Source: Saxidomus purpurata (lineage: Eukaryota; Mollusca; Bivalvia; Venerida; Veneridae). From it: 64,000 nucleotides of DNA. Position 1 is the first letter of the stretch; each line of letters starts with the position of its first letter. Under the pieces are notes generated by a model. That model was given only the letters and a program-made list of their open reading frames with translations, was not told the origin of the DNA and did not search any database. Below, piece after piece: positions 24,171 to 34,859 of this stretch. The DNA is taken from positions 24,865,846-24,929,845 of the forward strand of contig JAFMSR010000007.1 in the NCBI GenBank assembly GCA_022818135.1, given 5' to 3'. Position numbers and translations under genes: made by a program.

Positions 24171-24835
24171 TTCATTGGCTATACAAATAGGATTTTTTTT
24201 GCTTGTTTTCCTTGAAGTGGCGGCCTAGACGTTCCTTCTTCGAACAGGTTTATGAACAAAACTGGCAGCGGAACTTTTCACGTGTCAAAGTGTCGTATTA
24301 AACGGTAGCTGTGCTTTGTCACAGATGTTAGTCACCGCAATATAACTTTCAATTTAGATATTTATCTACAATTAGTAGTACATTGTAGTAACCCGTGTTA
24401 ATAGTACATAAAAACTCCATTAAGAGTTACATAAATGATGTAATTCTAAAAGAACAAGAGTACATGTACTCATTGTCTTTTGACCAATGGTGATCACACT
24501 TTAGAGGGTGTTTAAAATCAAAATAAATGAGTGGTTATTCATAAAGTGTTTGTTTGATCACTGTACTGAGACTAAAAAGCAAACAGTGTAATTGGTTGAT
24601 TTTGGGAAAGTGACATAATTGTTCTTGAAGCCTAGGTCCTAATATAACGGGTCCGAAAACGGACGTTATCTGTGAATTATGCTGTATTGGCTTGGCTTAT
24701 CATTTCAAATTTTCAGGATTATATTGAAAAAAGGCCCTTTATTGATCGTTTACTATAGCGATATATAAAAATATTACACAAAATGGCCACTACAAATAGT
24801 TAAAAAGTCATTTTTGTAGAGTGTATTTGTTTTAC

Positions 24836-25362
24836 CAAAGTTCTGTTAAATAATAATTTATGTATAATATTTAGCTTCGTGAAGGTAACCAAATGGCGAC
24901 GAGGAAGGTTTTGGAAGATGTCGTAGGTTGTGCACTACGTACTTGCAGATTAAAGTTTTTTTTTTATAAAAGATGTTTTAATATGCAGTTAATGCATCAC
25001 TGGTTTGGAAAATGTATTTAGTTTTGTCCTAGTATTGCTGAAGTGTGTACCACCTCGTAGATTAACATATGATTTGTTTTTTAAAAGTGTGTGTTTAATT
25101 TGCTTGCAGTATATGTATTACTGTTTCGTTATTCGGTATATTTAGTTTTGTTCCAGGAGTTCTGATAAACTACAATTTATATATAACTTTGGGCTGCTTA
25201 CAAGGAAACACACGGTGAACGAAAGTTTGAGAAGATGCCGTAAGCTTTGTACATTTCCGACTTTGTAGATTAAACAGAATATTTGTTTTTATGAAATGTA
25301 TATTTAATTCGCAGTTAATGCACCACTTTATGAAAATATATATTTAGTTTTGTTCATGAAAT
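24836..25362 (+). repeat. Degenerate tandem duplication, period about 320 bp
   Basis: GTTCTGTTAAATAATAATTTATG at about 24,840 and GTTCTGATAAACTACAATTTATA at about 25,158 begin two diverged copies. Each contains a GAAGATGxCGTA word and GTAGATTAAA...GCAGTTAATGCA(T/C)CACT...TATTTAGTTTTGTTC. A third partial block lies at 25,055-25,158. The origin is unknown. Confidence 0.65.
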
Positions 25363-25369
25363 ACAATAT

Positions 25370-26420
25370 TTCTCGTCTCAGTTTTGCGTTTTGCACATCG
25401 CGTTATCTACAAATTCTGCTATTTACAAGATAAAATCTAGAATTGATATAGATATAGAGTGCTACCGGACCCTTTATATTAGCACCCAGTTTAAACAGAA
25501 TCAATTTCTTGCTTTTAGATGCTGACTTTGGATTTAAATATATAATGTTTTCATACAGCAACATACTTTGGAATAACGGTATGCGATTGATTCATTTTCT
25601 TATAGCATTCAGAAAAAATACAGCATAACTTACCACACATAGGCACATCCTTGTGTGAGTACATCATGGTTTGAAACTTTAGATACAATGTTCATCATGA
25701 CTTTAAACTCACTAAGTTAGTTTCATCCATTTCAACACAAGCAACAAATTTCAAAAGTATCTACTTTTTATGAAATGCAAATTAATTTAATAAAATTTAT
25801 GATATGATTAATGCCATGATCACTTAGAACTTTTTCAATATTCGTTCACAAAACATCTACAAAAATAAATTTAATGATTAAACCACAGGGCTTCGACACA
25901 TATTCGTGTTCTTTAGTTATATTATGTATACTAATACATGGGATCTAACTGAAAACAAACCTGAACTGTATATCTCGCCTAAAAAGGTCATGTAATTTTA
26001 GTACCGTCTATCTTAACATTCAATGTTTTGTACATGGTGGTAGCTATTACCATACTTTTCCAGAAAAAAAAACACCAATGGTATGTTTACTAATACATTG
26101 AGAGTTGGCGAACCTGTGTAGATGAAACACTTTTACATGCATTTTTTGTGAAACAATTACCCACTGCTTGACCATCACGTAAGGAAGAAAGTGAAACATA
26201 TGTTTTTTTCACAAATGTTGTGATAGTAGCTTAAACCACTTATGAAGAATTAAATGTTGAATTAAACGGTGCTCAAATTGCAAGACATTTATTGGTGAGA
26301 TATGAAATACATGTTTGTTGTAGCTTAGATCCCTTGTTAAAGTATACATAGTCTTACCAATAAGCATTGATATGTGTCGAACAAATGTTGATTAAACTAT
26401 ACTCTGTATACTCTAAAACA
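25370..26420. other. No gene seen
   Basis: Nothing supported. Confidence 0.3.
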
Positions 26421-26429
26421 ACACTAACG

Positions 26430-27290
26430 TAAGTAAAACTCTTCTCTGAAACCACATGCCAAGAGCTTAGATATAGTTAGTATGTAGCATTGACTAGTGG
26501 ACCTCTACAAAGACTGTTCAAATCATGAGCCCCGGGGCAAAATCGACCCTGCCCTTGGTCACTTGATTTTACATAGGCTTACATAGGAAACGTTTTATCT
26601 TCTCTGAAAACACAAAGCATAGAGCCTTATGTTTCTGGCATGCATCATTGCCTTGTAGGCCTCCATCAAAATTTTCAAAGTTTGACGCCCGGATCAAAAT
26701 TTACCCTGCCCGCGGGGTCAATCGAATCAACATAGATTTCTAACGTTTATATATTTGGCATGTAGTAATGCCAAGTATACCTCAACTAAGAATGTTAAAA
26801 TAGTGACCCCTGTGTCAAAATTGACCACACACATGGGGTCCATTGATACCACATAGTAGGCTTATATAGGAACAATTTCTTGTCTATAACCATATAACTA
26901 TGATATTTGCTTTGTAGCAATGCCTAGTGGTCCTCTAAGAACGTTCAAATCATGACCCCTGGGTCAAAATGTACCGCGTCCAGTGAGTAACTTGATATCA
27001 AATAGGCTTAAACAAGAAAGCTTTAAAAGTTATTCTTGTCTAAAACCGTACGGCCCAGAACTTTGCTATTTTACATGTAGCATTGAGTACATCCTCATGC
27101 ATCAGTGGTTTGCCAACCTTTCAGACAAACTAAATTATGTAATGAATGCTCTGGACGTACGAAAATGCATTGAGTATTGAACCTCTACAAAGATTGTTCA
27201 AATCATGCACTCACATCAAAATTGACTCAACCCTGTGGTCAGTTGTTTTTACAAAAGTTTATAATCTTAAAAAGATTGTTAAAGTCATAC
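26430..27290 (+). repeat. Family III tandem array (about five units)
   Basis: Units carry AGAGCTTAGATATAGTTAG, GGACCTCTACAAAGACTGTTCAAATCATGA and CACTTGATTTTACATAGGCTTA. The array is in the same orientation as at 11.3-13.2 kb, but no terminal motif was found. Frames 26983-27180 and 27146-27391 are repeat shadows. Confidence 0.8.
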
Positions 27291-27864
27291 CCGTTGGTAG
27301 CCAGCTTTACCTACTGACCTACTTCAGTGTTATTTTTGTTAGAGCTACAGTGTACTGTACTTTTACTTGTTTACTGTGTTTTATATTTTAATTGCAATAA
27401 CCATATTACAAATTACATGCGTTCTGAAGTTTTTCATTCTCGCTTCACACTGACAAAGGACATGAAGCACTGCCTATAATAGCCTTGAATAACCAGTTCA
27501 AGGTAACCATGCTATTTCAAACTAAAATCAATATCTTACATTTTAAGTCTCGGTTCCTACGATGACATGATACATGTAGTTTGTTCATAATTTTATAAAT
27601 CATAATTTTTCTTTTTTTCTTTTGGAAAAAAGTACATAATTTTAGTTCTATATTATTATGTTGATAGTGACATGTGCTTTGTAAACAGTTTAAAATTGTG
27701 TCGGAAATATTGCATACTTGTTTTAATTTCCGCTTAGAGTAGGTGAGAGCTCATCAAACAATCTTTGCTTTGATTCCCACACATTCTCAGTGCCTTCAGC
27801 GTTTTGATTTATACAGGAAGTTTAAAGAAGAAATCAATAGAACACGAATTTTCACCCGTTGCTG

Positions 27865-28098
27865 TCATCTGTTGGGTTGATTTAGCTGCATTTTTTCAAC
27901 AAAATCCTCCCCAGAATCAAATTTATTTTTCCATCTAAGAACTGTCTCATAAGAAACCTTAGTTGACCCATACACATGAGTAATTTCGGCAAAAATCTCT
28001 TTCAGAGAATAACAGAGCTTTCTGAGAACATTTATGACAGCCCAAAACTCACATTCTGCTATTTGTTTCCCAACCTTTTTTTTACAGCAGTGGTCAAC
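27865..28098 (-). pseudogene. Mariner-type transposase N-terminal HTH relic
   Basis: About 78 open codons on the minus strand with AVINVLRKLCYSLKEIFAEI, HVYGSTKVSYETVLRWKNKF and DSGEDFVE, ending at a TGA. This fits the helix-turn-helix (HTH_48-like) segment at the N-terminus of mariner/SETMAR-type transposases, which usually reads YGxxxVSxxTVxRWxxxF. The DDD/E catalytic part is missing downstream. The flank just upstream (28,085-28,250) recurs at 40,458-40,665. Confidence 0.65.
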
Positions 28099-28250
28099 GA
28101 CTGCCTATAATGAAATGATAAAAACTATACACTCCGGTTTTTCAGACGATACATGTTTATACCATTTTTATATATTTAATAGAGGTATTCAGGTGTATAA
28201 ATCTTCCAGGTAATTGCGTGACAGCACAATATACTGTAACAGTATATTTC
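28085..28250. repeat. Repeat pair member, matching 40,458-40,665
   Basis: TACAGCAGTGGTCAACGACTGCCTATAATG and the following CAGACGATACATG and AATAGAGGTATT words recur in the same order and strand at 40.46-40.67 kb. Here they adjoin the mariner HTH relic, so they are probably its 5' non-coding end. Confidence 0.7.
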
Positions 28251-28259
28251 GAACACCAC

Positions 28260-30840
28260 TCGTACAACGGGATGAATTGAGTTTGGAATGTGTCACTACA
28301 TACTTAAGCTATCCTGCACGTATTAACACATAAGTGCATAGTTAATGTACACCGTAACTTTGGTAATGTAATACTGATTTTGAAACTTCACACTATATAC
28401 ACTTTTTCGGATGTTAAAGTAGTTGTAAATAGCGGTAGTAGGAGACTTTAATGTGAAAATCTTATACTGGAAAAGTAATAATAATATGTTGTGATGTGTT
28501 TAACGAAGATGGAATCAGATTAATTCAATTGAGGTACAACATGTGAGTACTATTTTGTTTACTAAAACAATAGCCAACCTTTGGTTGGTGAGCGAATTCG
28601 TGAGCGAATACGAAAGCTGTCAATAATCGGTATTCTGTTGATTACTTTTACAAATGTTATGCGGGCTGCTGTCGATCAAGAACAAGGCGATTCTTGATTG
28701 CATGTTTTATACATGTTTTAAAGTTATGTCGAACATAATACTGTACAATCTACGTTTGGGTCACAGGCGCATATTACCAAATACCAGTATTTGTGTTACT
28801 GAAGTACATTTTGAAATACTGCTATTAGATTAGCCTACATCACTGATGTCCTGTGTCAGTGACAGTGCACATTGAGGGCTGAACGCGAAACTTGTGATAT
28901 TGTTTGCAAAAATCAGATGTTTGTATAATCATATGTAAAAGTCCCTTCCAATCTGCTTTAAAAGTATTTTCTTTGCCTACCAGTATTTTACAAAATTATT
29001 GCAAATTATATCAAATGGTATTTCTAGACAGGTTTTTAGAATATATTAGGTGTGAAGCAAACATATTTTAACCAAGACAAAACTGTTAAAGTGTTGATGA
29101 AACCATTTTCGGTTATTTTCAAGTTCAAATGATAGGGAATACAATCTGTAAAATTATTTCTAGACATGTTTTAGAATATATAAGGCGTGAAGCCTGCATG
29201 TACAAAAATGTATTGCCATCTGTAATGACCATTTATAGAAACAATTGGCGGGAATGGATGTTTTATGATTGTAAGTACAACAATTTTCCGTGCTTTGTAT
29301 ATATGACGAAAAGCCTGTTTCTTCAAGATAATAGATTCTTGTGGGGGCATCTTTATTTCCTAATTTTGTCAATGGTTTGTTAAGTACTGTATAAAATCTG
29401 CCTATTTGCTCAGGCTGCAACTCTGAAAAAAACTCGTTATAATACACGTGTTTTCCTTGTAGATCGTTGCGTATGTCATTTTAAGAAGCTACGACACCAT
29501 TATTTTGTGGCTTTGATTCTTTCCTTGGTTAAACAAAGAAGAGTGTCTAGACTCGTATGATACACTCAACCACTTTTCTTAGTATACACCTAAAAGAAAT
29601 CTTGTAGTTTATTCAATTTTCAAGATATTTTGATGAATATTCATCATTAATATTCCATCAGAGTTATAAAGATAGGCACCAAACTCATTGGTCCGCACAA
29701 TAACCCCAATATTCAAAAGTCACACAAACATCAAAATTACCAGACTGTTATCAATCTGCGTGTAAAACAGACGACCATTTATTATTCACTAATATAACAT
29801 AAGCAGACATGTGGCAATGTTTGATTATTCATATCCTTAATGAAGATGTTCTTGGGCAGACGTAAAATGTAAAAAGGAATTTTGAGACTTTTGTCTAATT
29901 CTTATCATTCACTTCATTTCGATCGGAAGAAGATTTGATGGAAAATGAGCGCCCTAGTGTTTTTCAATTCATTTGTTGCTTGGGCGTTGGATAAAAGCAT
30001 GGGAACGGAAATTCTTTAAAGGTTAGACAGATCAACTTCGGCAATAAATTTAGTGTTGAGGGAATATTTTTATCAAAGTTGGATGTTTGAAATTGGTACC
30101 AGAAACCGTTTTTAACAAAAACTTTACTGTTCTTTATAATTTAGAAGAAATTTAAAATAACCATAATTCATAGTTTGTGAATTTCACATTTAAGGGTGTG
30201 GTGATGTTAACTGTCTGAAACAATGAAATTACCATTCATACTCAGCAACTTTATACAGAGTATTGAAATAATGAATCTAATAATTTATTGACAAATTTTC
30301 ATGACCGTATCTTTCAAAATGATTTTGATATGACATATTAGAGTTGTATACTTTTATACTGAAAATTTTGTATGATATTTTCTTTGAATAGGAAGGGTCT
30401 TTCCCTTTTCTGTAAAATGAAAAAAAAATCAGATTTAATACAGAATGTAAAAGTGGCGATAAAGTATAATAAATATTTAAAGCGCAATCATTTGCGTATA
30501 GGTTTATAAGATATAAACTGTAAGTATCCGGTTTTCTTTTCAAACACATTCCAAACGAAATTTGATCACGAGAAATAAAATGTTTGGTAGTATAATGGTG
30601 TACGATCGCATGTGCAGACTTATTATCAGATACGAAGATCTGCAGGTAATGTCTGTCTATTGAATTTCGTATGTTTTGTGAACAAATGGTGCAATGATCA
30701 AATAATATATGACATTTTATACCGTAACATACTTGATAATATTAAATAACAAGAATTACCTTTAACAAGGATAGTCGGCGCAAATTCTAGTATATGAAAG
30801 CGATTGTAAGCAAGATTTTATAGTAAAAATTGTTTTTATT
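28260..30840. other. No gene seen; local duplication at 29.01-29.19 kb
   Basis: A ~45 bp segment, TTTCTAGACAGGTTTTTAGAATATATTAGG, at about 29,020 is repeated in diverged form about 136 bp later (TTTCTAGACATGTTTTAGAATATATAAGG). The opposed frames at 29129-29447 have no further support. Confidence 0.35.
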
Positions 30841-30894
30841 TAGTCGGAAGGCGCTAAATCTCACATGGTGAGAAAAATCTCACATGGTGAGAAA

Positions 30895-30985
30895 ACAAAA
30901 CTTGATCGTGAATCGAATCCATGTACCTTCTCTTGCAAAGTTATTAAACCTAACGCTCTCCAGACTGAGCTAACCGGACACTTGT
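30895..30985 (-). repeat. Degenerate tRNA-like SINE fragment
   Basis: The minus strand shows GGTTAGCTCAGTCTGG (A box, about 30,961-30,976) and GATTCGATTCAC (B box, about 30,909-30,920). On the plus strand it is preceded by a duplicated TCTCACATGGTGAGAAAA block (30,858-30,893), itself palindromic (CTCAC-ATG-GTGAG). Confidence 0.5.
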
Positions 30986-31298
30986 CAAATGTGTCCTCAA
31001 TAGTAATAGCAGAAGGTATTTGTGGCCAAATATGGTAAATAAAAGAATTAAATCCTACAGAAATGATTTTTGGTGTTTGCAACTTGTATAATGAGTTCAC
31101 TACCCCAAAATCTACTAAAATCTGCTGGTGCGTTTCCCTTATTTTTTTGCTAAAACGTTTTTCATTTAAGATTTAAAGATATTGGTGTGGTATTAAACAT
31201 CTTCAAAAACTATAGTCTAGCATTAATCATCACATTCCACACAAAATGACAAGATCAAAAGATTCAAGATTCTGCACCTTGGATCATTCAAGAAAGTT

Positions 31299-31826
31299 GT
31301 GACGAAAAGAGCTCATCTCTACAAGGCAAAGAAAATATCTAACGAACTATCCCACATTGATAGCTTTAAATCCATCAAAATATTTCTCCAGAAGAAACTT
31401 CGTCAGGTATATTGGTCTTTGATTGACATCTTTCTTGTCATGGATTTATCCAAGGCGTTTGACAAAGTCTCCGACAGCCTTCTCCTTCACAAGCTGATCC
31501 ATAGGATAGATCAAGCATCATCGAATGATACAGGACGTCCAATAGTCTCGCTACAGGACCGCATAAAGATATCTCGCTTTAGCCTCCTGTACAAAATCTC
31601 AAACGACCTTGTTGACAACAACAAAACCAATCGTCTTGTACCACAGTATTGTCTCTCCCGACATACGTTAGCATACTTCTTCAAGATACAACAATGTTCT
31701 ACAAGTCTCCGTCAACAGTCAGTTTTCCCTAGAACAATCAAGGAGTGAAACAGTTTTCCACAGGACATCATATCAGTTGGCTCAGTTGATGCCTTCAAGG
31801 CTCAACAAGCCACCCCCTTTATCTAG
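31299..31826 (+). pseudogene. Third LINE relic: RT motif A fused to RT C-terminus, with nonsense codon
   Basis: An open frame reads KLRQVYWSLID, then RT motif A as MDLSKAFDKVSDSLLLHKL (from 31,440). It then jumps directly into the RT C-terminal region (RFSLLYKISNDLVD, VPQYCLSRHT), so about 200 residues including the xADD box have been deleted. A TGA at 31,746-31,748 replaces the expected tryptophan of the WNSLP motif, after which NSFPQDIISVGSVDAFKAQ continues in frame to a TAG at 31,824. The style differs from the two minus-strand RT relics, suggesting another clade. Confidence 0.8.
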
Positions 31827-31859
31827 ACTCTTAGGAATGCCTTTATTTTTATACTTCAA

Positions 31860-33740
31860 TTTACATACTCTCACTTTTATTCTTGTCTTATCTTTGCGCT
31901 GCCCCATGGCAATAATATTCAGTCTGTTGAATGTGGCCAATATCTGGTACAAGTAGCAGTTACATATTTAGGATTTAAAGGTTCTATTTTCGAAGGCTAG
32001 TGACTGTGTAAAGGTAAATTCTTCACGGATTTGCAATAATTTCATGCTCCTCTTAGCATAATCTATAATATTAACCTGTTACGGTATCTAAATACGAACA
32101 GATGATCAAAATTTCTGTTGTTCACTATGTTGGACATAATTCTTTATTTTCAAGAAATGACTACACATTTTAAACCATTGCCTTAAACTATACTTTTTAA
32201 AATCAAATCGGCTGAACTAGAACTAGACAGTCATATGAAATACATGTATGTATATAACACTCACTGTAACACAAGAATGCAGTTTGATGACTAAATGTCC
32301 TATTAAACATTTGATTAGTCAGCTTTTTACATAGGTATTTATTTTTTGCATCTTTATATAAAATTCTAATGAGTAAAACTAAAAATATAATAACTTAAAT
32401 GCGACATCATAAGCCTGGATTAATCTTACAAAAAAAATTTGGTGGCCTTCTTGAATTTTTATGAGTGTCTGTCTTAATAACAGGTTACACACTGAACTAG
32501 CTTTGTGCAAAATGTTTAATTTAACAGATTATATAGAAACAGGTTATGAGCGGATTCCAGAAATTCTTAGTTTTTTTTCTCTCAGTTTTAACCCAAAAAA
32601 GGGGACTTTGCACCAGCAGATTTTAGTAGATTCTGTTATGTAAGCTCGTTCTAAGCTATATATCACACAAGTCAACAATCATTTCTGTAGGATCTAATTC
32701 ACCAATTTTCTTAATGCTCTGTACTATAATTAAATATGTATCCCGACATGTTTATCAAGAAAACAAACTTAGACCTTGTTTTTCTTATAAATATGCTAAT
32801 CGAATTATTGTTATTCACATCATTCAAATATCCGGTCAAAAGCGAGCTTAATACGGCTGCGCCGAAAAAATAGTCTTGAACTTAAAGGTGATGGAGGTGT
32901 ATCCTGTATACAAAAATTGGCACAAGTAACCCGTCCCGGATTATGTAGTGTATGCTTTATATGTACATACATACTTTGATCCATGTTTGATACATGATAC
33001 CTTTTGTGAAGAATACGACTACAGACCAATATATGGATGTCGTAGGAAACCAGACATGAGCGCTAGTATCTTCTTTTGCGACAATGAACCAATTTTGGAA
33101 CATGTGCACAAAAACATCATAATTTGAGTAATGTTGGGCGACTGTCGTATACGATAGTGGACCATTTTCTCGCCTCCTAATGTGTTTTAACTTGGGACAT
33201 AAAACAGTATATACTCCACAATAGACTAATTTATGGATGTCGTAGTGCATCTTAGGAACCCAGAAATGGGCGAATGTTGTGTTCGTTTACAGCTATTTTG
33301 GAGCGATTCTTGCGTACGGCCACGACCGAATTTCAGTCAAAAATATTCCGAAAACTGCTTTATGGAAAGCTTTTCTGGTCAACATTTTGACGGGCGGTTA
33401 GAATGTTTGAGATGCTTTCTGTCAATAAAGAATAGTTGCCATTGGCCGGAGTTTGAAGGTGGCTGCTGTTAGGAGGTTAAACTTATAGAAAAAAAATATA
33501 TAGAAAATCCAACGGGGGAATTCAAATTGGTTGTTGTTAGGATGTGGCTGTTGGTAGTAGGTGACCGTTAGTGGACGTAACACTGTATTGCACAATCCTG
33601 TTGGTGAAATAGAAGAAAAGTCCCTATTCCAGTGCCATTCATACAGCACAATCAGTGGAATTACATTAATCGCCAGCTAATGCCACGCATTTTGGTGGAA
33701 ATAATTTGCAAAAGTCGAAATACATTTAAGTGACAAACCT
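31860..33740. other. No gene seen; diverged local duplication at 33.0-33.3 kb
   Basis: TATGGATGTCGTAGGAAACCAGACATGAGCG (about 33,032) and TATGGATGTCGTAGTGCATCTTAGGAACCCAGAAATGGGCG (about 33,233) are a repeat pair about 200 bp apart. Opposed frames at 32820-33649 have no other support. Confidence 0.35.
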
Positions 33741-33744
33741 AGGG

Positions 33745-33950
33745 ATGAGAATGCTTAGATATTTGTAATATAGCATTAGGTCCTATACGCGTTTATTGAC
33801 CATGTATATAGCCATGGTATAGCATTATGTATTGGACCTTTACAAACATGTTCAAATCTGGATCCCCAGGTCAATTGTTACCCTTTCTGCGACGCGATTG
33901 TTGACCATGTATATAGCCAGGTAAACAATATAGAGGCATCTCAGCATTTT
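33745..33950 (+). repeat. Fragmentary family III ends
   Basis: TTAGATATTTGTAATATAGCATTAGG, TTCAAATCTGGATCCCCAGGTCAA and two copies of TTGACCATGTATATAGCCA mark pieces of the family III right end. The hairpin terminus has decayed. Confidence 0.55.
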
Positions 33951-34275
33951 TAATTTAATATAGGACTTATTAGACCTATAACCAATACATACCTCTTCGA
34001 TAAGTAAATGGTTCAGAAAAACAAAAGTCATTCGTTAATAAAATACTGGCAAATACAGAAAGACACTATCAAAGAAAATGAATGTTTTTATTTTGAACCT
34101 TAAGACTCATTTTCGTTTCGGTTTCAATATGACATTGCTTTAAGTTTGTGTATTAAGCATTTAAGTTGAGAAGACTTACAAATACGGCAGCAAATGACTT
34201 TGAAAACTACTAACTTAACTATGTACTCAAACTGCATACTACTACCACTAATAATTATGATGATAATATGACGAT

Positions 34276-34276
34276 G

Positions 34277-34327
<51 letters not shown>

Positions 34328-34332
34328 TAATA
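34276..34332 (+). repeat. (ATA)n microsatellite
   Basis: About eighteen trinucleotide units, ending about 38 bp before the splice acceptor of the first coding exon of the main gene. Confidence 0.95.
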
Positions 34333-34369
34333 ATGATGATAGTAATGATAATAATAATATTTCTTTCAG

Positions 34370-34474
34370 AAAATAAAGATAATTTTGTCAATACATGTGT
34401 GTGTCATTGTACTGGGAGCAGTAGAGATAGTGGGGCTAACAATGACAGCAGTGGATTTACTCGTGTCAGTTACA
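34370..34474 (+). CDS. Exon A: start codon and first half of signal peptide
   Basis: Acceptor atttctttcag (ending 34369) and perfect donor GTAAGT (34475) bound a 105 bp exon. An ATG at 34442 with A at -3 gives MTAVDLLVSVT. Joined in phase 0 to exon B (AVFCHLATYSAYS) it forms a convincing signal peptide, with predicted cleavage near YSA|YS. The upstream acceptor implies a 5'-UTR exon farther left. A phase 1 reading of this exon is also open and cysteine-bearing (NTCVCHC), but it has no start and does not fit exon B; I prefer the signal-peptide reading. Confidence 0.6.
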
Positions 34475-34479
34475 GTAAG

Positions 34480-34699
34480 TTTAAGAAAACTCATTGGTAT
34501 ATTCCGCGATAAAGATTTGAAAGATAATGTAAATTACGAAATTGTTTGCCTGCTATGAACAATGTATCAAGCAACATCATTGCATATATTGAAAATGTAT
34601 TCACAAGGAGACACAGAGAGTACTCTTTTGAAAAAAGATTCTGTTCTATTTTTAGTTTATACTAATTTATTTTAGCTCGATTGTGGAGACAGTTTTTAG
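34480..34699 (+). other. Start of intron 1; nothing else seen
   Basis: Intronic sequence following the donor of exon A, with no other feature. Confidence 0.4.
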
Positions 34700-34848
34700 C
34701 TTATCGAGTCACTCTCGAGTCCGCTTCCTTAAAAAAAGCAGTACTGGTGTCATATGAGGAGGAAAGGTCGTGACCTCGATAGGGCTCGAACCCGCAACCA
34801 TCGGGATGAGCGACAGACACATTAACATCTACACCACTGCTCCCCTTA
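34700..34848 (-). repeat. tRNA-derived SINE, minus strand
   Basis: The minus strand reads AGCAGTGGTGTAGATGTTAA (A box), GTCGCTCATCCCGATGG and GGGTTCGAGCCC (B box, 34,782-34,793). A body follows that runs to a TTTTTTTAAGG stretch. It lies in intron 1 of the main gene. Confidence 0.75.
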
Positions 34849-34859
34849 AAACAATTTTG

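Noticed and set aside
29129..29447. Opposed frames of 84 and 95 codons
   Set aside because: No splice, start or domain support; the region has a local DNA duplication instead.
30858..30893. CRISPR-like or regulatory repeat TCTCACATGGTGAGAAAA
   Set aside because: Only two adjacent copies in a eukaryotic context beside a SINE; simple duplication.
30895..30985. Functional tRNA genes (also at 1372, 21365, 34700 and 38455)
   Set aside because: All have poor stems or continue into SINE bodies.
34370..34474. Phase 1 reading of exon A with a CVCHC motif
   Set aside because: It is open and flanked by good splice sites, but the phase 0 reading gives a start codon and, with exon B, a complete signal peptide.
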